This document shows, piece by piece, positions 35,362 through 43,660 of a stretch of DNA of 45,662 nt (within the stretch, counting starts at the first letter, position 1; each line of letters begins with the position of its first letter). Origin of the DNA: Candidatus Flavonifractor merdavium (GTDB taxonomy: Bacteria; Bacillota; Clostridia; Oscillospirales; Oscillospiraceae); NCBI GenBank assembly GCA_019119335.1, contig DWXF01000035.1:1-45662 (forward strand), written 5' to 3'. The translations under genes and the position numbers were made by a program. Below the pieces are notes generated by a model. That model had not been told where the DNA came from and made no database searches. It saw nothing but the letters and a program-made list of their open reading frames with translations.

Positions 35362-36642
35362 ATGGCAGCACCCTTTGTAGATACCGCCCGCATCACCGTC
35401 AAGGCGGGCAACGGCGGCAACGGCGCGGTGGCCTTCCACCGGGAGAAGTACGTGGCCGCCGGCGGCCCCGACGGCGGCGACGGCGGCCGGGGGGGCAGCG
35501 TGATTTTGGAGATCAATCCCCACATGTCCACCCTGATGGACTTCCGCTATAAGCGCAAGTACGTGGCGGGCAACGGCATGGACGGCCAGGGCAAGCGCTG
35601 CTCCGGCAAGGACGGGGAGGACCTGGTGATCAAGGTTCCCAAGGGCACCGTGGTGCGGGACGCCGAGACGCAGGAGATCATCTGCGACATGTCGGAGACC
35701 GACCGCTTCGTGCTGGCCCGTGGGGGCAACGGCGGCTGGGGCAACAAGCACTTCGCCACCCCCACCCGGCAGGTGCCCCGGTTTGCCAAGGCGGGGCTGC
35801 CCGGCCAGGAGCGGCAGGTGATTCTGGAGCTGAAGCTGCTGGCCGACGTGGGCCTGGTGGGCTTCCCCAACGTGGGCAAGTCCACCCTGCTCTCAGTGGT
35901 GTCCAAGGCCCGGCCCAAGATCGCCAACTACCACTTCACCACCCTGTTCCCCAATCTGGGGGTGGTGTACGTGGAGGAGGGGGTGTCCTTCGTGCTGGCC
36001 GACATCCCTGGCATCATCGAGGGAGCCGCCGAGGGAGCCGGTCTGGGCCACGATTTCCTGCGGCACATCGACCGCTGCCGGCTGCTCATCCATGTGGTGG
36101 ACGTGTCCGGCTCCGAGGGACGGGACCCGGTGGCCGACTTTGAGGCCATCCAGGCCGAGCTGAAGGAGTACGGCTCCGGGCTGGAGGACCGGCCCATGCT
36201 CGTGGCGGGCAACAAGGTGGATATCGCCGCCGACCGCTCCGGGCTGGAGGCTCTGAAAGCCCACGTGGAGGCGCTTGGGATGCCCTTCTACGAGATCTCT
36301 GCCGCCGCCCAGATGGGTACCCGGGAGCTGATGCTGGCCGCCGCCCGGCAGCTGGAGCATCTGCCCCCCATTACGGTGTACGAGCCCACCTATGTGGAGC
36401 GGCCCCCGGAGGTGGATACCTCCCAGCCCCTCAACATCATCCATGAGGACGACACCTGGATCGTGGAGGGCCCCTGGCTCCAGCGGCTCATGGCCAACGT
36501 CAACTTCGGCGACTACGAGTCCCGGAACTGGTTTGACAAGATGCTCCGCCAGTCCGGCCTGTTCGACCGGCTGGAGGAAATGGGCATCAAGGACGGGGAT
36601 ATCGTCTCCCTGTATAACCTGGAATTCGAGTATCAGAGATAA
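35362..36642 (+). CDS. obgE: Obg GTPase
   Basis: A 426-residue GTPase for late 50S assembly and stress response. The glycine-rich Obg fold (residues 1-155, GGPDGGDGGRGGSV) precedes the G domain with GFPNVGKST (G1), DIPG (G3), NKVD (G4) and SAAA (G5); the C-terminal OCT domain of about 75 residues ends in SLYNLEFEYQR. Start at ATG 35362 with AAGGAGG, not the in-frame ATG at 35296 before the terminator. It is the last host gene before the prophage. Confidence 0.96.
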   Translation: MAAPFVDTARITVKAGNGGNGAVAFHREKYVAAGGPDGGDGGRGGSVILEINPHMSTLMDFRYKRKYVAGNGMDGQGKRCSGKDGEDLVIKVPKGTVVRDAETQEIICDMSETDRFVLARGGNGGWGNKHFATPTRQVPRFAKAGLPGQERQVILELKLLADVGLVGFPNVGKSTLLSVVSKARPKIANYHFTTLFPNLGVVYVEEGVSFVLADIPGIIEGAAEGAGLGHDFLRHIDRCRLLIHVVDVSGSEGRDPVADFEAIQAELKEYGSGLEDRPMLVAGNKVDIAADRSGLEALKAHVEALGMPFYEISAAAQMGTRELMLAAARQLEHLPPITVYEPTYVERPPEVDTSQPLNIIHEDDTWIVEGPWLQRLMANVNFGDYESRNWFDKMLRQSGLFDRLEEMGIKDGDIVSLYNLEFEYQR

Positions 36643-36727
36643 TATTTTATATAATTTTATTCTGATTTCTTCTGTTTTTTTGAAAAATAGATATTTTTAA
36701 AAGAAAATAATTCTGACATTTTTCTCT

Positions 36728-36753
36728 TTACCGCAAACTTACCGCACGTTTGC
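36728..36753. other. Candidate attachment or integrase arm-binding site
   Basis: TTACCGCA is repeated directly at 36728 and 36739 (11 bp apart). GCAAAC (36733-36738) and GTTTGC (36748-36753) form an inverted pair with 9 bp between. The site lies between obgE and the 3' end of the integrase gene, where attL is expected. The matching attR is not in the window, so the core cannot be confirmed. Confidence 0.4.
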
Positions 36754-36772
36754 AGATAAATAGTTCAAAAAC

Positions 36773-36808
36773 AAGGCCGGGAGTGGTTGATTTCACCCCC
36801 GGCCTTTT
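36773..36808. terminator. Bidirectional terminator next to the integrase gene
   Basis: AAGGCCGGG (36773-36781) and CCCGGCCTT (36798-36806) form a 9-bp stem, with T-runs on both strands. It ends the integrase transcript and any leftover transcription from obgE. Confidence 0.85.
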
Positions 36809-36822
36809 GCTGTCCTTTTGAC

Positions 36823-38256
36823 TTAACGGCTACTGATTTTAGTACCTGCAGTATAGATTGCCTCTGCCAGACATTCGGAGGCCTTCACCTTGGCCTCCTC
36901 GATGGCATGAGCATATACTTTAGCTGTTGTTGTAGGGTCTGCATGGCCTAAAATAGACGCTACTGTTACGATGTCCACCCCGTTGGCAATCAGCAGAGAG
37001 GCCGCACAATGCCGGAATGCGTGGGCATGTACACCCTGCAGGCCATATTTCTTTGAAAAACGATTCAGCCACAGAGTAATGCTTTCTGGGTTGCTTGGCT
37101 TTCCATCCGGTTGCGCAAATAGATATCCTTGGCGGTCATAGGCCGGACCGGCAGCAAAAATTAACTCCAGCTGTTCCGCACGATATTGCCTTAAAAGAGA
37201 CACTACCTCTTGGGGAATCTTTACGGATCGGACAGTTTTGGTTTTTGTGCTGTCCAGAAATATCCCCCGCTCCGGTGTGTAGCTTAACGAATGTTCAATC
37301 TTGATAATCCCATTTTGGAAATCAACATGATCCCATTTTAGCGCCGCAATTTCACCCCGACGGGCCCCGGTGAGCGCTAGCAAGTTTACTATGAGGCGCC
37401 ACTTTAATGGTTCATGAGATAGGCACTCAAAAATGTGGGCCAATTCCTCCGGCTGGATAGCAGACACTTCTTTGTCCTTTGCCTCTGGCCGATCTGCCCG
37501 GTTTACTGGATTATCCTTAACAATTCCCTTCTTTACAGCAGAATGGAATACACCGCCGATGAAGTGAGAATAGAGGAGTATAGTTTTTTCCGACAGGCCG
37601 CTATGGATTGCTGTAATTTTGAACAACTCGCCAATATCTTCGCACAGTTCATTGGCTATTTTTTTAGCCGTGGCCCGCGTGGTGGGCGCCCCGTGAATCG
37701 TCTTGCTCATGGAACTTTTGCTGATTTTACACCGCCTAGCAAGCTCCGCACCACTAATTCCTGCCCGCTCCATTGCCTGCTTGACGGATTCCGTATTGGC
37801 CCGGATATCCTCTTTTCGGATTCTGGATCCCTCACGCCGGAGCCGATCATAAAACGCCTCTATGGCTTCCGGGGTAACTTCATTCAGTGGGAGATTCCCA
37901 AAATCATCCATAATTCTGTCAAGCAGCCGCCGGTATCCGGTGGCTGTTCTGCTTTTATACTCCCCAGAGCGTTCCCGCCGGTCAATCAGTTCCTTTGCAT
38001 AGGCGGAGAAACTCTGGCGGCTGGCATGGCTATTGGTATTGGTAACACTGTCCCCCAACTCTACCTTAATCCGCTCAATTTCCTTTTTGATTTCACGTTT
38101 ATTCATACCCGCTCGCGGCGTAAATGTCTTATAGCGGCGCCGCTGCTTTCCGGTGCGCGGATCTATGCCCCGGCTGACTGTCACCTGGTAGGCTGTGGAC
38201 CCGTCGGCATTCTGGATTACTTTAACGCCCGTGATCCCATCAAGAATGCTGGCCAT
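36823..38256 (-). CDS. int: Tyrosine-type integrase with an embedded XRE-like helix-turn-helix
   Basis: A 477-residue phage integrase. An N-terminal arm-binding region (1-70) and core-binding domain start (82-145) are followed by an insert at about 156-212 that reads as an XRE-type HTH (AMERAGISGAELARRCKISKSSMSK). The catalytic domain comes after, with the full set R299 (TGARRGE), a lysine near 338-340, H412-x-x-R415, H438 and Y448. The protein is about 80-100 residues longer than usual, matching the insert. It overlaps the upstream repressor gene by 17 bp. Confidence 0.93.
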   Translation of the reverse strand: MASILDGITGVKVIQNADGSTAYQVTVSRGIDPRTGKQRRRYKTFTPRAGMNKREIKKEIERIKVELGDSVTNTNSHASRQSFSAYAKELIDRRERSGEYKSRTATGYRRLLDRIMDDFGNLPLNEVTPEAIEAFYDRLRREGSRIRKEDIRANTESVKQAMERAGISGAELARRCKISKSSMSKTIHGAPTTRATAKKIANELCEDIGELFKITAIHSGLSEKTILLYSHFIGGVFHSAVKKGIVKDNPVNRADRPEAKDKEVSAIQPEELAHIFECLSHEPLKWRLIVNLLALTGARRGEIAALKWDHVDFQNGIIKIEHSLSYTPERGIFLDSTKTKTVRSVKIPQEVVSLLRQYRAEQLELIFAAGPAYDRQGYLFAQPDGKPSNPESITLWLNRFSKKYGLQGVHAHAFRHCAASLLIANGVDIVTVASILGHADPTTTAKVYAHAIEEAKVKASECLAEAIYTAGTKISSR

Positions 38257-38833
38257 TTCTTCCCTCTCCTTCTTGATTCACTATTTTATCCAAGGTTTTT
38301 TTCAAGGATTCAACACCAGCTTCATACCAGTGTCTGGCGCACTCGGAATGTGTAGATATAACAAATCCATGTGCCTCTAATTCCTGGCGATATGCATACA
38401 GCTTAGAATTTCCCCAATCATCAAGAGACGGGTTGTCTCGCCTGCTTTCATTGATATACCGGGATATGCAAGCTAAAAATGACGAAAACTCCACCTCCTC
38501 TACGAGCGAACTTAAAACGCTCTGCAGAGGTCCGTAGACTTTAAGATGCTCCACCGCTTTTCCGGATAAACCCGTTTCCTTGCATACCTCGCTATGGGCG
38601 GAAACATGGCCACGCAAGATGAAATCACAATCCACGTCGAAATAGTTGGCAAGGCGAACAATCATATCAAGGCTAAATTTGTTCCTTCCTCCTTCCAGTT
38701 TTGCATAAGTAGACCGTGCCACGCCGAGAGCGTTTGCTACTGCCTCTTGCTTTTCGCCGCGATCTATACGTAGTTGCTTTATTCTCCCGCAGATTGCCGC
38801 ATCGTCAGCGCCTAAATTTGCACGATTTTCCAT
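38240..38833 (-). CDS. CI-like XRE repressor
   Basis: A 197-residue protein. The N-terminal HTH (about 15-70: IKQLRIDRGEKQEAVANALGVARSTYAKLEGGRN) is Cro/CI-type. The remaining 120 residues lack a LexA-like Ser-Lys peptidase and are of unknown function; they may serve in dimerisation or induction by another route. It is transcribed toward the integrase and divergently from the early genes, the usual place for a lysogeny repressor. Confidence 0.85.
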   Translation of the reverse strand: MENRANLGADDAAICGRIKQLRIDRGEKQEAVANALGVARSTYAKLEGGRNKFSLDMIVRLANYFDVDCDFILRGHVSAHSEVCKETGLSGKAVEHLKVYGPLQSVLSSLVEEVEFSSFLACISRYINESRRDNPSLDDWGNSKLYAYRQELEAHGFVISTHSECARHWYEAGVESLKKTLDKIVNQEGEGRNGQHS

Positions 38834-38847
38834 AAAACCACCACTTT

Positions 38848-38897
38848 GTTCTGATTAAGAACATAATATTGAAATGTTCTATTTTATCACTTATGAT
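38848..38897. promoter_or_regulatory. Divergent early promoter and repressor operators
   Basis: The plus-strand promoter has TTGAAA (38869-38874) and TATGAT (38892-38897) with 17 bp spacing. Operator-like half-sites overlap it: GTTCT-N5-AGAAC at 38848-38862, and a third GTTCT at 38876-38880 that pairs with AGAACAT. A weaker minus-strand promoter (TATTAT -10 within the same sequence) would drive the repressor gene. Repressor binding here would block the plus promoter. Confidence 0.65.
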
Positions 38898-38953
38898 TGT
38901 ATCATCGGCACACAACAATGTCAACATCAACAACAAAGAATGGAGGAAGAGTA

Positions 38954-39133
38954 ATGAACAATAAGGAAATTCGTGCCGCAATCAGTAACGCAAAGCTTAA
39001 ATATTGGCAAGTTGCGGAGGCTCTTTCTATGAGCGACGGAGCCTTTAGTCGTAAGTTGCGGAAAGAGTTTTCCCCGGAAGAAAAGAAAACTGTGCTTCAG
39101 GTAATTCACAAACTCGCAAAGGAGGCGGTCTAA
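38954..39133 (+). CDS. Small Cro-like DNA-binding protein
   Basis: A 59-residue protein with one helix-turn-helix: EIRAAISNAKLKYWQVAEALSMSDGAFSRKLRKEF. Its place as first gene of the rightward early operon suggests a Cro-type antagonist of the repressor. ATG 38954 follows GGAGGAAGAG; a longer frame from 38897 begins in the promoter and is rejected. Confidence 0.75.
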   Translation: MNNKEIRAAISNAKLKYWQVAEALSMSDGAFSRKLRKEFSPEEKKTVLQVIHKLAKEAV

Positions 39134-39134
39134 G

Positions 39135-39347
39135 ATGCCTGACATGGCCACAATCCGAGCAACGGCCAGACGCCTAAAGGCGGAAGGGATGCCAGTGGCC
39201 GAATACGCCTTACGGCAATGGGTGAAATCAGGGGCGATTCCATCCATACAATGTGGGCAAAAGGCCTTACTCTTCTATCCCAATGTGTTGGCATATCTCC
39301 GGAGTGAAGGCACAAATGGGGGTGTAAATCATGGGTCGGATCGTTGA
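39135..39347 (+). CDS. Small MerR/excisionase-like DNA-binding protein
   Basis: A 70-residue protein with a winged-helix-like pattern (MPVAEYALRQWVKSGAIPSIQCGQKALLFYPNVLAYL), as in excisionases and helix-turn-helix domain proteins of Firmicute elements. AAAGGAGG precedes the ATG by about 8 bp. It could be the excision factor, but many such proteins act only as regulators. Confidence 0.7.
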   Translation: MPDMATIRATARRLKAEGMPVAEYALRQWVKSGAIPSIQCGQKALLFYPNVLAYLRSEGTNGGVNHGSDR

Positions 39348-39687
39348 CTTGCTCCTTGCCGGGCGCGAAAATGCCATACCGTCCAAAGACTTGGCCAAAT
39401 TGGCCGGTCTCTCCAGTGTGCGTGAATTGCAAAGGCTTATTGCGCGTGAACGGGCTGCCGGCGCAGTGATTCTCTCAACTTGCGAAAGCGGCGGCGGCTA
39501 TTTCCGCCCTGCCTGCCAGGAGGAGATCCGGACATTTGTTAGAACATTGGATGCCCGTGCAAAAAACACCAACTGCGCGTTGAGTTCTGCGCGCGCGGCA
39601 CTAGAAGTAGGCAAAAAAGAAGCCGCCCCAGGTGATAGCAGCACCCAGGGCGGCAAGCTGGCGAAATGCCAACCAAAGACACGGTGA
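39331..39687 (+). CDS. Phage HTH protein, function unknown
   Basis: A 118-residue protein overlapping the previous gene by 17 bp. The first half suggests a winged helix (NAIPSKDLAKLAGLSSVRELQRLIARERAAGAVILST), a pattern seen in small regulators of clostridial phages. The C-terminal half is low in hydrophobics and probably flexible. RBS GGGGGTG is present upstream. No specific function can be given. Confidence 0.65.
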   Translation: MGRIVDLLLAGRENAIPSKDLAKLAGLSSVRELQRLIARERAAGAVILSTCESGGGYFRPACQEEIRTFVRTLDARAKNTNCALSSARAALEVGKKEAAPGDSSTQGGKLAKCQPKTR

Positions 39688-39716
39688 TTATATCACCAGA
39701 AACGAGGTTTTACAAG

Positions 39717-41669
39717 ATGGATATAAAGCTACTGCATCTGGCCATAGACAATTTTAAGGGCTGCCAACACCAGGATTTGAATTTTCAAGGGTGCTCCGCT
39801 TCCATCTATGGAGACAACGCCACCGGGAAAACCACAATCTATGACGCCTTTGCCTGGCTGCTGTTCGGCAAGGACAGCCGTGGCCGTGGTGATTTTGAGA
39901 TCAAGCCGCTGGGTCCCAGCGGGCAGGTAGTGGACCACGCTGCCGTTACTGCTGTGGAGGCCATCCTGGAGGTGGACGGTGTCCCGTTCCAACTAAGGAG
40001 AGCCTACTACGAGCGGTGGAGCGTCAAGCGCGGTGGAGGTCAGACCACCTATGACGGCAACACCAGTGAATATTTTGTTGACGGTGTGCCCATGAAAAAA
40101 AGCGAATACGAGAACCGGATCCGGGAACTTGTGAGCGAGGATGTTTTCCGAGTACTTACCAATGTATCTTGGTTTTGTGAGGGGATGGACTGGCGCAGGC
40201 GGCGGGATATGCTATTCCAGGTCTGTGAGTTGCCTGGAGATAAAGACATTATGGCCGCTAATCCGTGCTTTGAGCCGCTGGCGGCCGCCATGGGCGGGCT
40301 TTCCATGGAGGACTACAAACGGAAGATTCAGGCGGAGCGAAAGGGCCTCAACGCGAGCCGGAACACTATTCCCGCCCGACTGGACGAACAGAAAAAGAGC
40401 ATTGAGGCGTTTTCCGGAATTGACTTTCCTGCCATCCGCGCCCGGAGAGATACCACGGCAGCAAAACTGGAGCAACTGCAGGCGGAACTTACAAAGCTGG
40501 GCCACGGCGCGTTGCTGGACGCCAAGCGCAACGAGCTGGCCGCAGCGAGAAATGCCATTGAGGCGGAGATCAACCGCAACACCAGCCACCGGCAGAGCCA
40601 GACGGTCCCGGTGGAGGACCGCCGCCCTGCCATTAAAAGCGCCATGGACAAGGCTGCCGCCGAGGCCGCCCGCTGGCGGCGCATGGCTGCTGGAGAGGAA
40701 AATACCATTGGGGACCTGGAGGCAAAAATACAGGCTTGCCGCGATTCCTGGGCGGTTGAGAATGCGAGGAGTTTCCAGACGAAAAACTGCCCCACTTGCG
40801 GCCAAACGCTTCCTGAGGCTGCCCTGAGGGCCGCGCGTGACCGTTTCGAGGCAGACAAGAAGAAATCTCTGCAGGAAGCCGTAGACCGCGCCAACGATGC
40901 CAAGTCTTCCCTGGCTGCCGCCCGTGGGCGCCGGGAGGAGTACATACAGGCCGCCATCGGCATGGAGAGTGAGGCCGGCAGGCTGAGGGCAGAGCTGGAG
41001 GCATACCAACCGGAAGCGCAGCCGGAGATTCTGGATCTGCCCGGCCACACGGAGAGACTGGCCGCCGCCGAGGAAAAGGCCCGCTCCCTGGCCGCCGAGG
41101 TGGAGCGGCTGGAGGGCGAAACAGCCGCCATCCAGGCGGAAAGTACCGCCAGGGTGGGCACGCTGCAGGCCGAAGTGGAGGCACTGAATGGAGAGCTGGC
41201 AAAGGAGGCCATGCTTACCTTTGCGCGGCGGAGGTCTGATGAACTGCGGGAGGAGGCCCGGAAAGCGGCCACGGCCCTCGATGAAGTTGATCGGATGCTG
41301 TTCCTCTGCGAGGAATTCGCCCGGCACAAAGTCCGCTATGTGGAGGACGCTATCAACAGTCGGTTCCAGTTGATCCGTTGGAAACTCTACGACCAGCAGG
41401 TAAATGGCGGTCTGGCGGACTGCTGCGAGGCAACGGTGAACGGCGTTCCCTACGCCGCGCTGAACAACGGCGGGCGTATCAACGCCGGTCTGGATGTGAT
41501 CGGCGCCCTGTCCAGCTATTACGGCGTGGGAGTGCCGCTGTTTATCGACAACGCGGAATCGGTTACCCGGCTGCTGCCGATGGACGGACAGGTGATCCGG
41601 CTGGTGGTCAGCAATGCAGATAAGGAATTGAGGTGCGAATATGGCGCTCAAAGTAAAAGATCGAGCTAA
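39717..41669 (+). CDS. SbcC/Rad50-like AAA ATPase with zinc hook
   Basis: A 650-residue ATPase. Walker A is YGDNATGKTT near residue 36. A long coiled coil (about 200-540) has a central zinc hook CPTCGQTL near residue 357. The C-terminal part has the family end FIDNAESVTRLLP, the likely Walker B region. Similar proteins in phage early modules take part in DNA recombination or repair. No Mre11-like nuclease is adjacent; the MBL-fold protein two genes down is a possible partner. Start at ATG 39717 with CGAGG; the earlier in-frame ATG 39666 lacks a site. Confidence 0.85.
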   Translation: MDIKLLHLAIDNFKGCQHQDLNFQGCSASIYGDNATGKTTIYDAFAWLLFGKDSRGRGDFEIKPLGPSGQVVDHAAVTAVEAILEVDGVPFQLRRAYYERWSVKRGGGQTTYDGNTSEYFVDGVPMKKSEYENRIRELVSEDVFRVLTNVSWFCEGMDWRRRRDMLFQVCELPGDKDIMAANPCFEPLAAAMGGLSMEDYKRKIQAERKGLNASRNTIPARLDEQKKSIEAFSGIDFPAIRARRDTTAAKLEQLQAELTKLGHGALLDAKRNELAAARNAIEAEINRNTSHRQSQTVPVEDRRPAIKSAMDKAAAEAARWRRMAAGEENTIGDLEAKIQACRDSWAVENARSFQTKNCPTCGQTLPEAALRAARDRFEADKKKSLQEAVDRANDAKSSLAAARGRREEYIQAAIGMESEAGRLRAELEAYQPEAQPEILDLPGHTERLAAAEEKARSLAAEVERLEGETAAIQAESTARVGTLQAEVEALNGELAKEAMLTFARRRSDELREEARKAATALDEVDRMLFLCEEFARHKVRYVEDAINSRFQLIRWKLYDQQVNGGLADCCEATVNGVPYAALNNGGRINAGLDVIGALSSYYGVGVPLFIDNAESVTRLLPMDGQVIRLVVSNADKELRCEYGAQSKRSS

Positions 41670-42276
41670 GCCCAAGATCCCGCCTGTGGAACCCGGCGTG
41701 TACATCGCAATTTGCGTGGGGGCCTTGGATCTGGGAGAGCAGTACAGCGAGAAGTTCAAAAACTACCGCAATGAGGTGCAGTTTGTCTGGGAACTGTGCG
41801 GCGAGACAGTGGAGGTTGACGGGGAACAGAAGCCCCGTCAACTGTCCCGTATCTTCTCCGTGGCTGCCAGCAAAAAAAGTAATCTGCGCGGCTTTATCAG
41901 CGGCTGGAACGGTGTGCAGTATAGTGATGACCAGTTTGCCGACCTGGATTTGTTCACTCAGGTGGGAAAGGCCTGCCAGCTGAACGTGGTTTTGAACGAT
42001 ACCGGCGAGTACGCCAACGTAGACAGTGCGATCCCGTTACCCAAGGGAATGCCTGGGCCCGTTACCGACACGGCCCCAATCCTGTGGAATATGGACGAAT
42101 GGGACGACAAAGCATTTGAAACCCTGCCGGACTGGGTGCGGGAAAAAATCAAGAAATCCACACAGTATCAACAGATGCACGCCCCCACGGATGCCGTAGA
42201 TTTTCCGACGGATAATATTGCCGTGCCTCCTGGTGTGGAAGCTGTTCCGCCATCTGGAGAGGAGTGCCCAATATGA
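41641..42276 (+). CDS. Phage early protein, possibly DUF669-like
   Basis: A 211-residue protein that overlaps the ATPase gene by 29 bp. The N-terminal 135 residues look like a compact beta-rich domain (VEPGVYIAICVGALDLGEQYSEKF, then FTQVGKACQLNVVLNDTGEY), as in phage DUF669 or single-strand-binding-like proteins. The C-terminal tail is acidic and proline-rich. Position within the recombination/replication module suggests DNA handling. The family call is tentative. Confidence 0.6.
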   Translation: MALKVKDRAKPKIPPVEPGVYIAICVGALDLGEQYSEKFKNYRNEVQFVWELCGETVEVDGEQKPRQLSRIFSVAASKKSNLRGFISGWNGVQYSDDQFADLDLFTQVGKACQLNVVLNDTGEYANVDSAIPLPKGMPGPVTDTAPILWNMDEWDDKAFETLPDWVREKIKKSTQYQQMHAPTDAVDFPTDNIAVPPGVEAVPPSGEECPI

Positions 42277-42983
42277 AATTTCAAGCCCTGGCCAGTTCCT
42301 CCCACGGAAACGCGTATATTGTCGATGATGGAGCAACCCGCATTCTCATTGAGTGCGGGGTCTCTTTCAAACGCCTGCAGCAGTTGTCAGGGTTTCAGCT
42401 GGCCGACCTGTCCGCCTGCTTTATTTCTCACGAACACAAGGACCATGCTAGAAGCTACCGGGAACTGCTGAAAAGCGGAGTGGAGGTCTACACCAGCGCA
42501 GGCACCGCCGCCGCGCTGGAGTGCGAGCAGATTACCGCCATTGAGGAGCGGGAAGCGGTTGTAATCGGGACGCTGGAGGTTATGCCCTTCCGTGTGTTTC
42601 ATGACGCGGCGGAGCCTTTCGGTTTCCTGATGCGGAGCCATGAGGACGGTGACAAGCTGGTCTTTGCCACGGATACGGTAAACCTGCGGTATCAATTCCC
42701 GGGCGTGACGATCCTGGCCGTGGAGTGCAATTATGCGGCGTCTATCATTGATCGCTGTGACAGAATGCCGGAAAAGGTGAGACAGCGGATTAAAAACAGT
42801 CACATGGAGGTGTCCAGATTGTGCCGTTGGCTCTCCGGGTTAGATTTGTCTGACTGTCGAGAGATCCGTTTGCTGCACCTCTCAGACGCCTGTTCCAGTG
42901 AGGTTGATTTTGTGCGGATGGTACAGCGGTGCGTCCCCGCTGGGGTGAAGGTGTCAGTCTGTCCCAAAGTTTCGGAGGCATGA
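42273..42983 (+). CDS. MBL-fold metallohydrolase of the phage early module
   Basis: A 236-residue metallo-beta-lactamase-fold protein. The metal motif is ISHEHKDHAR (HxHxDH) near residue 52, with later conserved positions at FHD, FATDT and HLSD. It most resembles the YycJ/WalJ group of predicted nucleases or phosphodiesterases. ATGA overlap with the upstream gene (42273-42276); GAGAGGAG is the ribosome binding site. A nuclease or DNA-repair role is inferred from context. Confidence 0.82.
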   Translation: MKFQALASSSHGNAYIVDDGATRILIECGVSFKRLQQLSGFQLADLSACFISHEHKDHARSYRELLKSGVEVYTSAGTAAALECEQITAIEEREAVVIGTLEVMPFRVFHDAAEPFGFLMRSHEDGDKLVFATDTVNLRYQFPGVTILAVECNYAASIIDRCDRMPEKVRQRIKNSHMEVSRLCRWLSGLDLSDCREIRLLHLSDACSSEVDFVRMVQRCVPAGVKVSVCPKVSEA

Positions 42984-42985
42984 GA

Positions 42986-43645
42986 ATGGAAGGACGCCGT
43001 AGTTTTGTGCTCTACACCGAATATGAGCAAGCATTTTCCGAATTGGAACCCGAAGAACAGGGGGCGCTTATTATGGCTATTTTCTCCTATGTCCGCACTG
43101 GAGAGGTGGCGCCGCTCTCCGGCGGGGCTGCTATGGCGTTCCTGTTTATTCGTGGTCAACTGGATAGAGACCGGGAAAAATACGATGAAATCCGAGAAAA
43201 GCGGGCCGAGGCTGGGCGGAAGGGCGGCAAGCAAACCCAAGCAAACCGAGCAAATGCTTACAAACCCAAGCAAACCCGAGCAAAACAAGCTGAAAATGGG
43301 AATGTATATGCATTTGATAATGATTCTGATACTGTCTATGGGGATGGTGATGCGGATAAGCGTTCCGGCAGCCCGATCGGTGTAGCGGGGTGGATCCCTC
43401 CTACCATTGCGGAAATAAAAGTGTTTTGCGGTGAACAAGGTTTGACAGTTGATGCGGCCAAGTTTGTAGAGTACTACACAAGCAGGGATTGGCTATTAGG
43501 AGGCGGAGAACCCATGACTGACTGGAGAACAGCGGTGGTAGGATGGGCGAAAAGGGAAAGAGGATCGCACGGCAGCGCGGCAGGTGCTCGCGCCCAACAC
43601 ATTCCTGGCGCGGCGGATTATGACGCGGACAATAATTTCCTGTGA
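42986..43645 (+). CDS. DUF6291-like phage protein, probable replication factor
   Basis: A 219-residue protein. The N-terminal part (RSFVLYTEYEQAFSELEPEEQGALIMAIFSYVRTG) matches proteins found upstream of DnaC loaders in clostridial phages. A lysine- and glutamine-rich linker follows, then a C-terminal DnaD-like stretch (PTIAEIKVFCGEQGLTVDAAKFVEYYTSRDWL with W..TAVVGWAKRE). It probably recruits the loader to the origin. Start at ATG 42986, 7 bp after GGAGG; the ATG at 42980 is too close to that site. Confidence 0.78.
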   Translation: MEGRRSFVLYTEYEQAFSELEPEEQGALIMAIFSYVRTGEVAPLSGGAAMAFLFIRGQLDRDREKYDEIREKRAEAGRKGGKQTQANRANAYKPKQTRAKQAENGNVYAFDNDSDTVYGDGDADKRSGSPIGVAGWIPPTIAEIKVFCGEQGLTVDAAKFVEYYTSRDWLLGGGEPMTDWRTAVVGWAKRERGSHGSAAGARAQHIPGAADYDADNNFL

Positions 43646-43660
43646 TAGGAGGGCAGAAAG

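Noticed and set aside
36643..36770. tRNA gene as prophage integration target
   Set aside because: No cloverleaf or T-loop sequence can be found in this AT-rich stretch.
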